Shown here one piece after another: positions 9,004-16,732 of a DNA stretch of 56,215 nucleotides. The first letter of the stretch is position 1. Each line of letters starts with the position of its first letter. Position numbers and translations under genes: made by a program. This stretch comes from Methanobrevibacter sp. (lineage in GTDB: Archaea > Methanobacteriota > Methanobacteria > Methanobacteriales > Methanobacteriaceae), in NCBI GenBank assembly GCA_017473945.1, contig JAFUIW010000004.1:1-56215 (forward strand), given 5' to 3'. The notes beneath the pieces are model-generated. The model was not told where the DNA came from and ran no database searches. It saw nothing but the letters and a program-made list of their open reading frames with translations.

Positions 9004-12000
9004 ATGAATAAATATGGAAAATTTATTGTACATTCATTCATATTGTTTGTATTGCTGTTTTCAGTTGCTGCAATATCGGCGGCTGACTTGAACGGCACCG
9101 ATGATAATGGAATGGATGTTTTAAAAGATAAAGGAACAGCAGAAAGTTCCATCATTACTTTGAATTATGAAGTTGAGGACGCAGGTTCAAGCTTTGATTT
9201 AGTTAATGATTATAAATATAATGATTTAACTGATCAAAGTTGTGTGGACGGTGTTCTTGTAGATAAGAAAAATTTTGTAATAAATGGAAATAATCACGTT
9301 ATTGACTGTGGCAACAATGCTAGAGCATTTAATCTCACCGGAGGTAATGTGGTAATAAATAACTTAATTATTAAAAATGCCAAGTATCCATCAGGCTCAG
9401 CAATTTCAACAAAGTCAAATTTGACATTGAACAATGTTACATTCATTAACTGTTCAGGCAATGTTACTGATGATTGCGGAGCCATTGTGGCCAGTGGAGT
9501 ATTGTTAAACATTAACAACTGTAATTTTATTGACAATTCAGCTGGTGAAGGCGCTTCAATTGCTGCATATGGTAGTGCTGTTGAGGTGGTAAATTCTACA
9601 TTCGCCAGTAGCTCTGATAACATTATCAAGGGCCAAATTTATATATATAAATCTGATTTGATCATTTCAAACTCTACTTTTTTAAATACCACTTCAAGAT
9701 ATGCAACTGCAGTATTTGCGGAAGCGGATTGTAGAATTGTTATTTCCCAATCCAAATTTAAAAATTTATTTGCAAGTAAGACTGCTGGTGCAATTGGGGT
9801 TAAACAGATTTCTGATTTAGCGGTAACTGAGTGTGAATTCTACAATGTGTCCAGTGCAAATAATGGTGGTGCTATTTTTGCAGACATTAATGGTGATAAA
9901 AGAGGTCAAGACGGTAATGTAATGATTATCAATACTACATTTGATGAATGTCGTTCTGGATTTGGAGGGGCTATTCTCCAACTAGCTGGAAATTTGATAG
10001 TCAATGGATCAAAATTCACCAGCAATGTTGCAGAGTATGAAGGTGGTGCAATTTATACCAGTTATGCCATTGTTGAAATTATGGATTCTAAATTCAGGTA
10101 TAACACTGTATCTGATGTGCAGTCTTATGGAGGTGCATGTTATTTTGATATGGGCATGGTAACTCTCGAAGAAAACATTTTTGAAAATAACCTGGGTTTA
10201 AATGTTTCCACAATTTATGCATATGATGTGGATTTGACTTTAGAAAGGAATTACTTTGAAAATCCATCCAATGTTACAAGTATTTATACTGTATATGGAA
10301 AAGTAGAAGTTATTGGAAATAATTTCACTGATGATGTCTGTTCATTCAATAACACTAATGATTTCTATAATTTTGAAGACAGCACAAGCCCATTCATTAT
10401 AGTAAACAATACTCTTAGTTTTGATGAAATTCCTGAAAAATTTGATTTAAGGGATTACGGATGGGTCACACCTGTTAAAAATCAAGGATTTATGGGAGCA
10501 TGTTGGGCGTTCGGTAATCTTGCAGCATTGGAATCCTCACTGCTCAGATATACAAACGTGACATATTCATTGTCTGTAAACAATATGCAAAATTCATTGC
10601 TTCAGTATTCAAAATATGGAAGAGTCACATCTGTTGAAGGAGGTCGTTACTATTCTGCTGTTGCTTACCTTATTGATTGGCTAGGAATTTTCCCTGAGGA
10701 ATATGACGGCTATGATGAGCTCGGTAAAATATCTTCATTATATATAACTCCTGATAATTTGCATATTACAAATGTTGTGGTTATTCCTGAAAGAAAAAAT
10801 GCGCAGGATAATGATTTGATTAAAAATGCATTAATCAATTATGGTGCAGTGTCAGTTTCCCATAATGCGGATTTCGATGAAGAAAAATACTTTAACCCTG
10901 TTTATTCTGCACAATATTATAATGGAAAAGAAAGTGCAAATCACCTAGTTTGTATTGTAGGATGGGATGACAATTATTCCAGAGGCAATTTCAATCCGTT
11001 AAACAGGCCTGAAGGCGATGGTGCATGGATTGTTAAAAACAGTTGGGGAACTGATTGGGGTGATGGAGGATATTTCTATGTATCCTATTACGACACTTCA
11101 ATAGCAAATGTTCCAAGTGTGGCATACATAATTAACAATGACACCTATAACAGGATTTACCAAATTAATGTTGGTGGAATAGGTGAATGGTCAAGTAATG
11201 CTAAATATTATGCAAACAAGTTTGTTGCTGATGAGGATGAACTTATTGCTGCTGTTGGAACCTTCTTTGAAGATACAGGCAGTGAATATGAGTTAATGGT
11301 GGCTGTAAATGGTGTTGATGTTTATTCCCAAAAAGGTGTAAGTAAATTTGGTGGATATGAAACAATCAAACTGGATAAATATGTGCAAATCAAAAAAGGA
11401 GACAGTTTCACTATAGGATTTAAAAATAAATTGTTTTTTGCTGACCTTCTTAGAATTCATCTTCAAAAGAATCAATCTTTTGCAAGTGTAGATGGAAAAG
11501 TTTGGGAGGATTTGGCAAATAATGGTGTTGTAGCTATTGTGAAGGCTTACACTGTTTCAGACATTAACATCACTGAAAATCTGGTGAAATATTATAATAA
11601 TGAAACTACATTTGTTGCTCACGTTGGTGCAAACGAAACAGTTATTTTTGAATTCAATGATGAAAATCACACTGTTGTAGCAGATGAAAACGGATTGGCC
11701 AAACTTGAAATTGACTGTGATGTTGGTGAATATCCTATCACTACCACTTACAACAACATTTCAATTGTCAGTTATGTCGTTGTAAAAAGCACAATCATTT
11801 CTTCTGATGTCACTAGAGGTTATAACAGCAATTACAATTATAAATTGCAGGTGATGGATGCTTCCGGAAATCCATTAAACAATACTAAAGTTGCAATTTC
11901 CATTAATAATGGTAAATTTAGTTATTATACAAGTGACAATTCTGGTTACATTACTGTTCCATTCAAAAAACTAACCAAACAGCAAACAATTACAGTTATA

Positions 12001-12582
12001 AATCCTAAGACTGGTGACAACAGACAGACTAAAATTGTTGTAAAATCAAGGTTCAGTGGTGCCAGCAATGTTGCAATGTATTACTTTGACGGATCCAAGT
12101 TCAAGGCAAGGATAGTTGGTGATGACGGTAACTTTGTCGGTAAAAATCAGGTAGTAACCATTAAGCTCAACAAGAAAACCTATAAGGTAAAAACAGATGC
12201 AAAAGGTTATGCTACTTTGAAAATACCTAGCACTGTAAAACCGGGTTCCTACAAGTTAACCGCAACATATAAAGGTCAGACTATCAAAAAGACTATTAAA
12301 GTAAAACAAAACCTTAAAACCAGTAAGTACACTGTTAAAAAGTCTGCTAAAAAACTGACAGTTAAAGCAACACTCAAAAACGGTAAAACTCCACTCAAAA
12401 ACAAAAAAATAACTTTAAAAATCAATGGCAAGAAAATCACAGCTAAAACCAACAAAAAGGGAATAGCTAAATTCACCATTAAGAAAAATGTTATTAATAA
12501 GCTTAAAGTGGGTAAAAAATACACTATGCAGGTTACTTATCTTAAAAATACTGTAAAAACAACTTTAAAAGTAAAACGTTAG
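9004..12582 (+). CDS. Adhesin-like protein: beta-helix, papain-type protease, Ig-like repeats
   Basis: A secreted protein of about 1,192 residues. After a signal peptide (ends AISAADLNG) come roughly 430 residues of right-handed parallel beta-helix repeats (recurrent N-x-F-x-N and GGAI patterns). A C1A papain-like protease domain follows, with KNQGFMGACWAF (oxyanion Gln about 494, nucleophile Cys about 500), NHLVCIVGWDD (His about 647) and KNSWGTDWG (Asn about 679). Next is a region like the lectin-like domain that accompanies archaeal C1 proteases, and finally several Lys-rich Ig-like repeats. All three catalytic residues are present, so the protease should be active. An ATG at 8992 is also in frame, but 9004 is preferred because GAGG precedes it by 6 nt. 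No C-terminal membrane anchor is visible; the basic repeats could bind the wall. Confidence 0.9.
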   Translation: MNKYGKFIVHSFILFVLLFSVAAISAADLNGTDDNGMDVLKDKGTAESSIITLNYEVEDAGSSFDLVNDYKYNDLTDQSCVDGVLVDKKNFVINGNNHVIDCGNNARAFNLTGGNVVINNLIIKNAKYPSGSAISTKSNLTLNNVTFINCSGNVTDDCGAIVASGVLLNINNCNFIDNSAGEGASIAAYGSAVEVVNSTFASSSDNIIKGQIYIYKSDLIISNSTFLNTTSRYATAVFAEADCRIVISQSKFKNLFASKTAGAIGVKQISDLAVTECEFYNVSSANNGGAIFADINGDKRGQDGNVMIINTTFDECRSGFGGAILQLAGNLIVNGSKFTSNVAEYEGGAIYTSYAIVEIMDSKFRYNTVSDVQSYGGACYFDMGMVTLEENIFENNLGLNVSTIYAYDVDLTLERNYFENPSNVTSIYTVYGKVEVIGNNFTDDVCSFNNTNDFYNFEDSTSPFIIVNNTLSFDEIPEKFDLRDYGWVTPVKNQGFMGACWAFGNLAALESSLLRYTNVTYSLSVNNMQNSLLQYSKYGRVTSVEGGRYYSAVAYLIDWLGIFPEEYDGYDELGKISSLYITPDNLHITNVVVIPERKNAQDNDLIKNALINYGAVSVSHNADFDEEKYFNPVYSAQYYNGKESANHLVCIVGWDDNYSRGNFNPLNRPEGDGAWIVKNSWGTDWGDGGYFYVSYYDTSIANVPSVAYIINNDTYNRIYQINVGGIGEWSSNAKYYANKFVADEDELIAAVGTFFEDTGSEYELMVAVNGVDVYSQKGVSKFGGYETIKLDKYVQIKKGDSFTIGFKNKLFFADLLRIHLQKNQSFASVDGKVWEDLANNGVVAIVKAYTVSDINITENLVKYYNNETTFVAHVGANETVIFEFNDENHTVVADENGLAKLEIDCDVGEYPITTTYNNISIVSYVVVKSTIISSDVTRGYNSNYNYKLQVMDASGNPLNNTKVAISINNGKFSYYTSDNSGYITVPFKKLTKQQTITVINPKTGDNRQTKIVVKSRFSGASNVAMYYFDGSKFKARIVGDDGNFVGKNQVVTIKLNKKTYKVKTDAKGYATLKIPSTVKPGSYKLTATYKGQTIKKTIKVKQNLKTSKYTVKKSAKKLTVKATLKNGKTPLKNKKITLKINGKKITAKTNKKGIAKFTIKKNVINKLKVGKKYTMQVTYLKNTVKTTLKVKR

Positions 12583-12642
12583 AGAACTGATGTTCTTTAA
12601 CTTTTTTATTCTTTTTTTCCATTTTTTATTCTTAAATCTATA

Positions 12643-12735
12643 ATTTTTAGGCATACCTAAAAATTAGTAAAGTTTATATACTATGACAACCTACTTTAAT
12701 ACAAGTGACATATATTTAGGCATACCTAAAAATAT
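12643..12735 (+). promoter_or_regulatory. Iron-box-flanked promoter of candidate sRNA A
   Basis: A TATA box (TTTATATA, 12673-12680) sits between two palindromes TTTAGGCATACCTAAA, centred at 12653.5 and 12722.5. The palindrome resembles DtxR/IdeR-type metal-repressor boxes. The upstream box ends about 10 bp before the TATA box; the downstream one lies just after the expected start (about 12703). No protein gene follows for 550 bp. The same geometry occurs at 13025-13109 and, on the minus strand, at 22133-22218. Confidence 0.8.
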
Positions 12736-13018
12736 GCACTCAACAAAACATATTATTAGTCAATAATAATACAATCTCCAAAAAAATATTGATATTAAAT
12801 TAGAATTCCGCAATTTCCTAATTTAATAACTTGGAAAATTTCTCTGTCAAATTTTCTGAAAACGAATTGATGTTTGTACTCTCCAAAAACATCAAAAATA
12901 ACACTCTTAAAAATAGTGCTTGGGGTTTACACTATTTTTAATCAAATATGTCGTGCTTTTAAACTCCATATTATTTTTCCTCGATTGGTGTTTTTTATAA
13001 ACACCAAAACATTTTTTT
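12703..13018 (+). ncRNA. Candidate iron-responsive small RNA A (~310 nt)
   Basis: Predicted transcript from the paired-box promoter to the hairpin plus T-run at 12985-13018. The first ~80 nt are almost identical to candidate RNA B (minus strand, 22157 downward). Perfect stems follow one another: 12794-12803/12818-12827, 12834-12841/12849-12856, 12869-12875/12887-12893 (loop holds ACTCTCC), 12907-12918/12930-12941 (12 bp, loop CTTGGGGTTTA) and the terminal stem. No ORF with an SD is present. CTCC-type motifs lie in loops or linkers (12775-12778, 12842-12845, 12879-12884). Function is inferred; transcription is not shown. Confidence 0.65.
12985..13018 (+). terminator. Hairpin terminator of sRNA A
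   Basis: A 9-bp stem (TTGGTGTTT/AAACACCAA, 12985-12993 and 12999-13007) is followed by a run of seven T. Candidate RNA B ends in a related GGTGTTTAT stem and T-rich tract. Confidence 0.7.
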
Positions 13019-13024
13019 AAATTA

Positions 13025-13109
13025 TTTAGGTTTGCCTAAAAATATCAAAACATTTATATACTTCTTGAAACAATTAGTAATATAGTGATAAAAATTAGGT
13101 TTGCCTAAA
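13025..13109 (+). promoter_or_regulatory. Iron-box-flanked promoter of the microprotein unit
   Basis: A second TATA box (TTTATATA, 13053-13060) is bracketed by TTTAGGTTTGCCTAAA (13025-13040) and ATTAGGTTTGCCTAAA (13094-13109). The distances from TATA start to box centres (20.5 upstream, 48.5 downstream) match those of the promoter at 12643-12735 to within 1 bp. Expected start is near 13083. Confidence 0.8.
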
Positions 13110-13280
13110 AGCTAATTTTGATTGCTATTGTATTATTAGTTTTAACTAAAATACAATTCTCCGATTATTGCTAAATTAGTTTTACTCTCTTCTAATTTAG
13201 TAATCGCATATAACTACTCTCACGAAATTAAATATGAAATCCATATTTAATTTCACCTATTAATTAAAAAGATGATTATT
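13083..13280 (+). other. Structured 5' leader with three hairpins
   Basis: About 200 nt separate the expected transcription start from the microprotein ATG. They fold into three strong hairpins: 13127-13157, 13163-13205 (loop TTTTACTCTCTT) and 13224-13254 (13-bp perfect stem). The linkers carry ATTCTCC and ACTACTCTC. This repeats the pattern of candidate RNAs A and B (stems separated by pyrimidine CTCTC/CTCC motifs), so the leader may act as an RNA in its own right or control translation. Confidence 0.6.
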
Positions 13281-13394
13281 ATGGCAAGTAATGCAAATAA
13301 ACCAAAATGTTGTGAAGTTAAAGAAGACCCAAAAGAGAAAAAGAGTATCTTCAAAAGATTGTGGTGTTTTTTCTTTGGATGTAATTGTCACTAA
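13281..13394 (+). CDS. 37-residue Cys-rich microprotein
   Basis: A short ORF starting ATG at 13281 and ending TAA at 13394. The product begins with a polar stretch containing a Cys-Cys pair (PKCCEVKED). A Lys-rich middle follows, and it finishes with a short aromatic hydrophobic patch and the metal-site-like ending GCNCH. Five cysteines and a C-terminal His in 37 residues suggest metal binding, perhaps at a membrane surface. It lies under the second paired iron-box promoter and is followed by a T-rich tract. The SD (AAGATGATT) is weak, which makes control by the structured leader plausible. I recognise no family. The ORF could be spurious, but composition, position and terminator favour a real gene. 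Confidence 0.6.
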   Translation: MASNANKPKCCEVKEDPKEKKSIFKRLWCFFFGCNCH

Positions 13395-13516
13395 TTTTTT
13401 TTCTTTCTTTTTTGTCATTGTTTTTTAATTTTAATTTAACTCATTTTTAACAATATTTAAGTATTATAATTAAGAGATTATTATTTACTTTAAACTAACT
13501 AAAGTAGGTAGGAATT

Positions 13517-14236
13517 ATGGATAGGACAAAAAAGATAATTATAGCAATTATAATAGTTGTTCTCATTATTCTTGTAGCAATTATTGCTGGAACACTTTTA
13601 ATCAGCCAAAATAAAGAACTGTCTGAAGGTAATAAACATATTTTGGTTTGTGCTATTGATGAAAGTGAAAATCGGCCGGGAATGGGCGCCTGTGACATGG
13701 CATTTATTGTTACATTGGATAATGGTACTCTTAAAAATTATACTGCAGTTTATCCTGGCGGTTTGACTCATCCAACAGCAAAAGAGCCCGCTGAAGCACA
13801 GGCTCAAGGTGCAGGATCTGCACTGTTACTTCACGATTCATTTTGGGATGCGGACAATGCAGTAGATATGAGACTTGCAAAAGAGATAGTTGAATATAAT
13901 ACCAATATTCAAATTGACTCTGTTGTTGCAATAAATACTGAAGCATTGGATGCTGTTCTTAATGCTGCGGGAACTATCAACATTAATGGCACTCCAACCA
14001 CAGTAAGTGGTATTGATATTATCCGTGAAGAGGATTGGGGTCAAGGAGTATCCAGAGGAAATGCTGTATTGGATATTGTAAAAGCGGCTGCAAGAGAAGC
14101 AAAAAATCCTGACAAAAAAACAGCAATGATAAATGCTGCACTTGACCAATACTCTAAAGGAAACATTATCATGGATGAGGAAGGTGCCTTTGCAGGATTG
14201 CTTGCATCAAAAGGAATTGAAACCTTTTTCGGTTAA
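13517..14236 (+). CDS. Membrane-anchored DUF4012 protein
   Basis: A 239-residue protein with an N-terminal membrane anchor (about residues 7-29), the rest lying outside the cytoplasm. It matches the DUF4012 family: GDxDMAFIVT-like CDMAFIVTLDNG, the YPGGLTHP turn, LLLHDSFWDAD, and repeated ATG/TIN segments around residues 135-160. In Gram-positive bacteria related extracellular proteins accompany cell-wall polymer genes; in methanogens the role is unknown. The ATG at 13517 is preceded by AGGA. It sits alone between the microprotein unit and the convergent pilus-type genes. Confidence 0.75.
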   Translation: MDRTKKIIIAIIIVVLIILVAIIAGTLLISQNKELSEGNKHILVCAIDESENRPGMGACDMAFIVTLDNGTLKNYTAVYPGGLTHPTAKEPAEAQAQGAGSALLLHDSFWDADNAVDMRLAKEIVEYNTNIQIDSVVAINTEALDAVLNAAGTININGTPTTVSGIDIIREEDWGQGVSRGNAVLDIVKAAAREAKNPDKKTAMINAALDQYSKGNIIMDEEGAFAGLLASKGIETFFG

Positions 14237-14258
14237 TTCCTTCATTTTTTATTTTTTT

Positions 14259-15146
14259 TTAAATTTTAGGCTCTAGTTTTTTAATGAATATTCCCATAAA
14301 CATCACTATCATAGGGAAAAACGCACAATAGATTAAAAATAATAAATTTGATGATATTATATCTCCCATAACTGTTGAACTGGCCATTAGCATTATCAAA
14401 CTAATGACTGGAGCCAAAATGGCTATGAATGTATAGATTAATATAAATGAATTTAATTTTTGAGAATACTCTTTTAATTTTATTTGCATCTCAAATGAGA
14501 TGTCCTTTGCAATTATTTCTAAACTGTTGGCTAAATTTCCTCCAACTCTTAAGGTGCCTACAATTTGATGGACTGCTCGAGAAAGGCCATCCGATTCAAT
14601 TCTTTTTGACATTTCAAGTAAGGAGTCCTCTGTTGATTTCCCGAATTTGACTTCTTCCAAAACCCTGTTGATTTCTTTTGAAAAAGTCCCATAATCAGCA
14701 TCCTTAATAGTCAGCAATGTGTCATGCAGCCCCTTTCCGGATTTCAATTCAATCCCCATGTGCCTTAATGCGTAGGGCAATTCCTGATTCAAATCAGAAT
14801 AGCTTTCATGTTCTTTGATTTTAGGATAGTAAATTAAAAATACATAAAACATTCCAACAATTACAAGATACATCAAAGCAATTTCAAAGGGCATTATGGA
14901 TAGTAACAGGATAAATAATAGGATTAGGGTCACGATTGTGGATGTTTTAAACATTTTCGGAATCAGGTATTCTCTTATTTCATCTATTTTGTCCTTTTCC
15001 GTTGATGATATTTTTTTATTTTTCTCAAAATCCAGTTTTGAAAAGATTGAATTAACCTTTTCATTGGAGGATTCGTTGTTGTTTTTATCTTTAAAGGAAA
15101 TATTTCTTAAAGATGAAACGGTGGAAAGCACGATTCCACCTATCAA
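14259..15146 (-). CDS. Type II/IV pilus assembly membrane protein (TadC/FlaJ-like)
   Basis: A T2SSF-type platform protein of about 295 residues. It has membrane helices near residues 60-110 and again in the last 80 residues. Between them is the cytoplasmic helical segment with the family pattern L-x2-G-x3-D-x3 (SGKGLHDTL, VGGNLANSLEIIAKDI). Such proteins work with a TadA/FlaI ATPase to assemble archaeal pili or archaella. It follows the ATPase gene by 25 bp. The TTG at 15146 has no good SD. The frame stays open upstream to the ATPase stop, with GGGTGAT in the overlap, so the true start may be a non-ATG codon a little upstream and the N-terminus is uncertain. Confidence 0.8.
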   Translation of the reverse strand: MIGGIVLSTVSSLRNISFKDKNNNESSNEKVNSIFSKLDFEKNKKISSTEKDKIDEIREYLIPKMFKTSTIVTLILLFILLLSIMPFEIALMYLVIVGMFYVFLIYYPKIKEHESYSDLNQELPYALRHMGIELKSGKGLHDTLLTIKDADYGTFSKEINRVLEEVKFGKSTEDSLLEMSKRIESDGLSRAVHQIVGTLRVGGNLANSLEIIAKDISFEMQIKLKEYSQKLNSFILIYTFIAILAPVISLIMLMASSTVMGDIISSNLLFLIYCAFFPMIVMFMGIFIKKLEPKI

Positions 15147-15171
15147 TATGAAAAATTCATTTAAAATAATA

Positions 15172-16599
15172 TCACCCGTTTAATATTATTCGATTTAGAA
15201 CTTTCTGTGAATCTTTATAGTATAAGTCTAAAACACCCTTAACATCTTCAACAGACCGAATTTCATGTTTAACCATGTGTTTTAAGACAATTTCTCTGTT
15301 TGCAATCTCACGGTGAATTTCATTTAGGGATTTTCCACTTAGATTTGCAATTTGAGATAATGTTTGGCTGGTTACGCTAACATTATCAATATTGTCAGTT
15401 TCAGGATTCCATTGAAAAATCTTATTTAACTGCACAACGCCCTCTTCAATCCCAACTATCTCTGCCACTTCGCTGATTCTTCTGTAGGACACTCCAGATG
15501 AGCTGTAAATTCTATTTTGCATTATAATGAAATCAATTGCCTGAATCATTATTTTTGGAACTGACATGGGGGCATTTGTCAGTCTTGTTATTGTTTCTCT
15601 TGCATCATTGGAATGGAGTGTTCCAAATCCTGAATGCCCAGTATTTAGTGCCGTAAAAAGGGTTATCGCTTCTTCAGCTCTGACTTCTCCGACAATGATT
15701 CTGTCAGGGCGTTGCCTTAATGAGTTTTTAACAAGGTCGTTCATGCTCAGCTCTCCTTTATTTTCAACATTTGCTGGGCGGGTTTCCATGCGGATAACAT
15801 GTTCGTGAGGAATTTGGAGCTCCAAAGTATCTTCAATAGTGATGATTCTTTCTTTGGGATTTATGAATGAGCAAAGTGCATTCAGTGTTGTTGTTTTTCC
15901 GGAACTTGTTCCTCCTGAAATTATTGCATTTGCAGATTTCACGCCAAGCCCGTCAAAGCACACCCACAGAAATGCGGCAAGTTCAATTGAAATTGTTTTT
16001 GATTTAATCAAATCGATGATTGTGAATGGGTCTTTTTTAAATTTCCTGATTGTCAGTGAAGGTCCATCAGCTGAAACGGGGGGGATGGTTGCATTTATTC
16101 TGGAGCCATCCATTAGTCTTCCATCCAGAATCGGTGATTCCTGATCTATTCTCCTGTTGATTTGTCTTGCAATGGAATCAATCAGATCCATTAGCTCCTT
16201 TTCATCACTGAACTGGATATTGGTTTTCATCATTCCATGTTCTCTGTGATAAACAAAAATTGGCTTGTTTATTCCATTTATCATGATTTCTTCAAGATTA
16301 TCGTCCTGAATTAATGGGTCAATTTCACCGTATCCGTTAATGTCTCTTAGAAACTTTTGGGAAAGGGTGTCTAAATATTGTCTGGAGATGTTAATATTTT
16401 GATTTTCATCGCTAAACCTCATAAATAAAAAGTTCTTAATGTCATTTAATAGCTTTTCATCATTAGCCTGGAAATTTTCGCCGGATGATATAGCTAGATC
16501 AACTAAATTTTCACGAATTTCTCCCAAGAGAACTTTTTCCTCAGGACTGTAATTTTGTTTGACTATGTCATATTGTGGTATAATCTCATTATTGCTCAT
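15172..16599 (-). CDS. Pilus secretion ATPase (CpaF/TadA-like)
   Basis: A 475-residue secretion ATPase. Walker A GGTSSGKTT lies near residues 229-237, the Asp box is IITIEDTLELQIP, Walker B is RPDRIIVGEVRAEEA and the His box is GHSGFGTLHSN. The N-terminal domain (about residues 1-180) is typical of CpaF/TadA. It powers assembly of type IV-like pili with the membrane protein encoded just downstream. A GTG at 16608 is in frame, but the ATG at 16599 follows AAGGTG and is preferred. No pilin, prepilin peptidase or further pilus gene is next to the pair, so the substrate must be encoded elsewhere. Confidence 0.9.
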   Translation of the reverse strand: MSNNEIIPQYDIVKQNYSPEEKVLLGEIRENLVDLAISSGENFQANDEKLLNDIKNFLFMRFSDENQNINISRQYLDTLSQKFLRDINGYGEIDPLIQDDNLEEIMINGINKPIFVYHREHGMMKTNIQFSDEKELMDLIDSIARQINRRIDQESPILDGRLMDGSRINATIPPVSADGPSLTIRKFKKDPFTIIDLIKSKTISIELAAFLWVCFDGLGVKSANAIISGGTSSGKTTTLNALCSFINPKERIITIEDTLELQIPHEHVIRMETRPANVENKGELSMNDLVKNSLRQRPDRIIVGEVRAEEAITLFTALNTGHSGFGTLHSNDARETITRLTNAPMSVPKIMIQAIDFIIMQNRIYSSSGVSYRRISEVAEIVGIEEGVVQLNKIFQWNPETDNIDNVSVTSQTLSQIANLSGKSLNEIHREIANREIVLKHMVKHEIRSVEDVKGVLDLYYKDSQKVLNRIILNG

Positions 16600-16732
16600 A
16601 TTTTTCACCTTCGAGGATTTTTAACTCATTTTAAAATTAGTATTACTAATTAATAAAGTTTTATTACTATCGAAAGCATAATTACTGGCCTATGCCAAAA
16701 TAATACTATTAAAGCAATTTTGAGGTTGTTTC

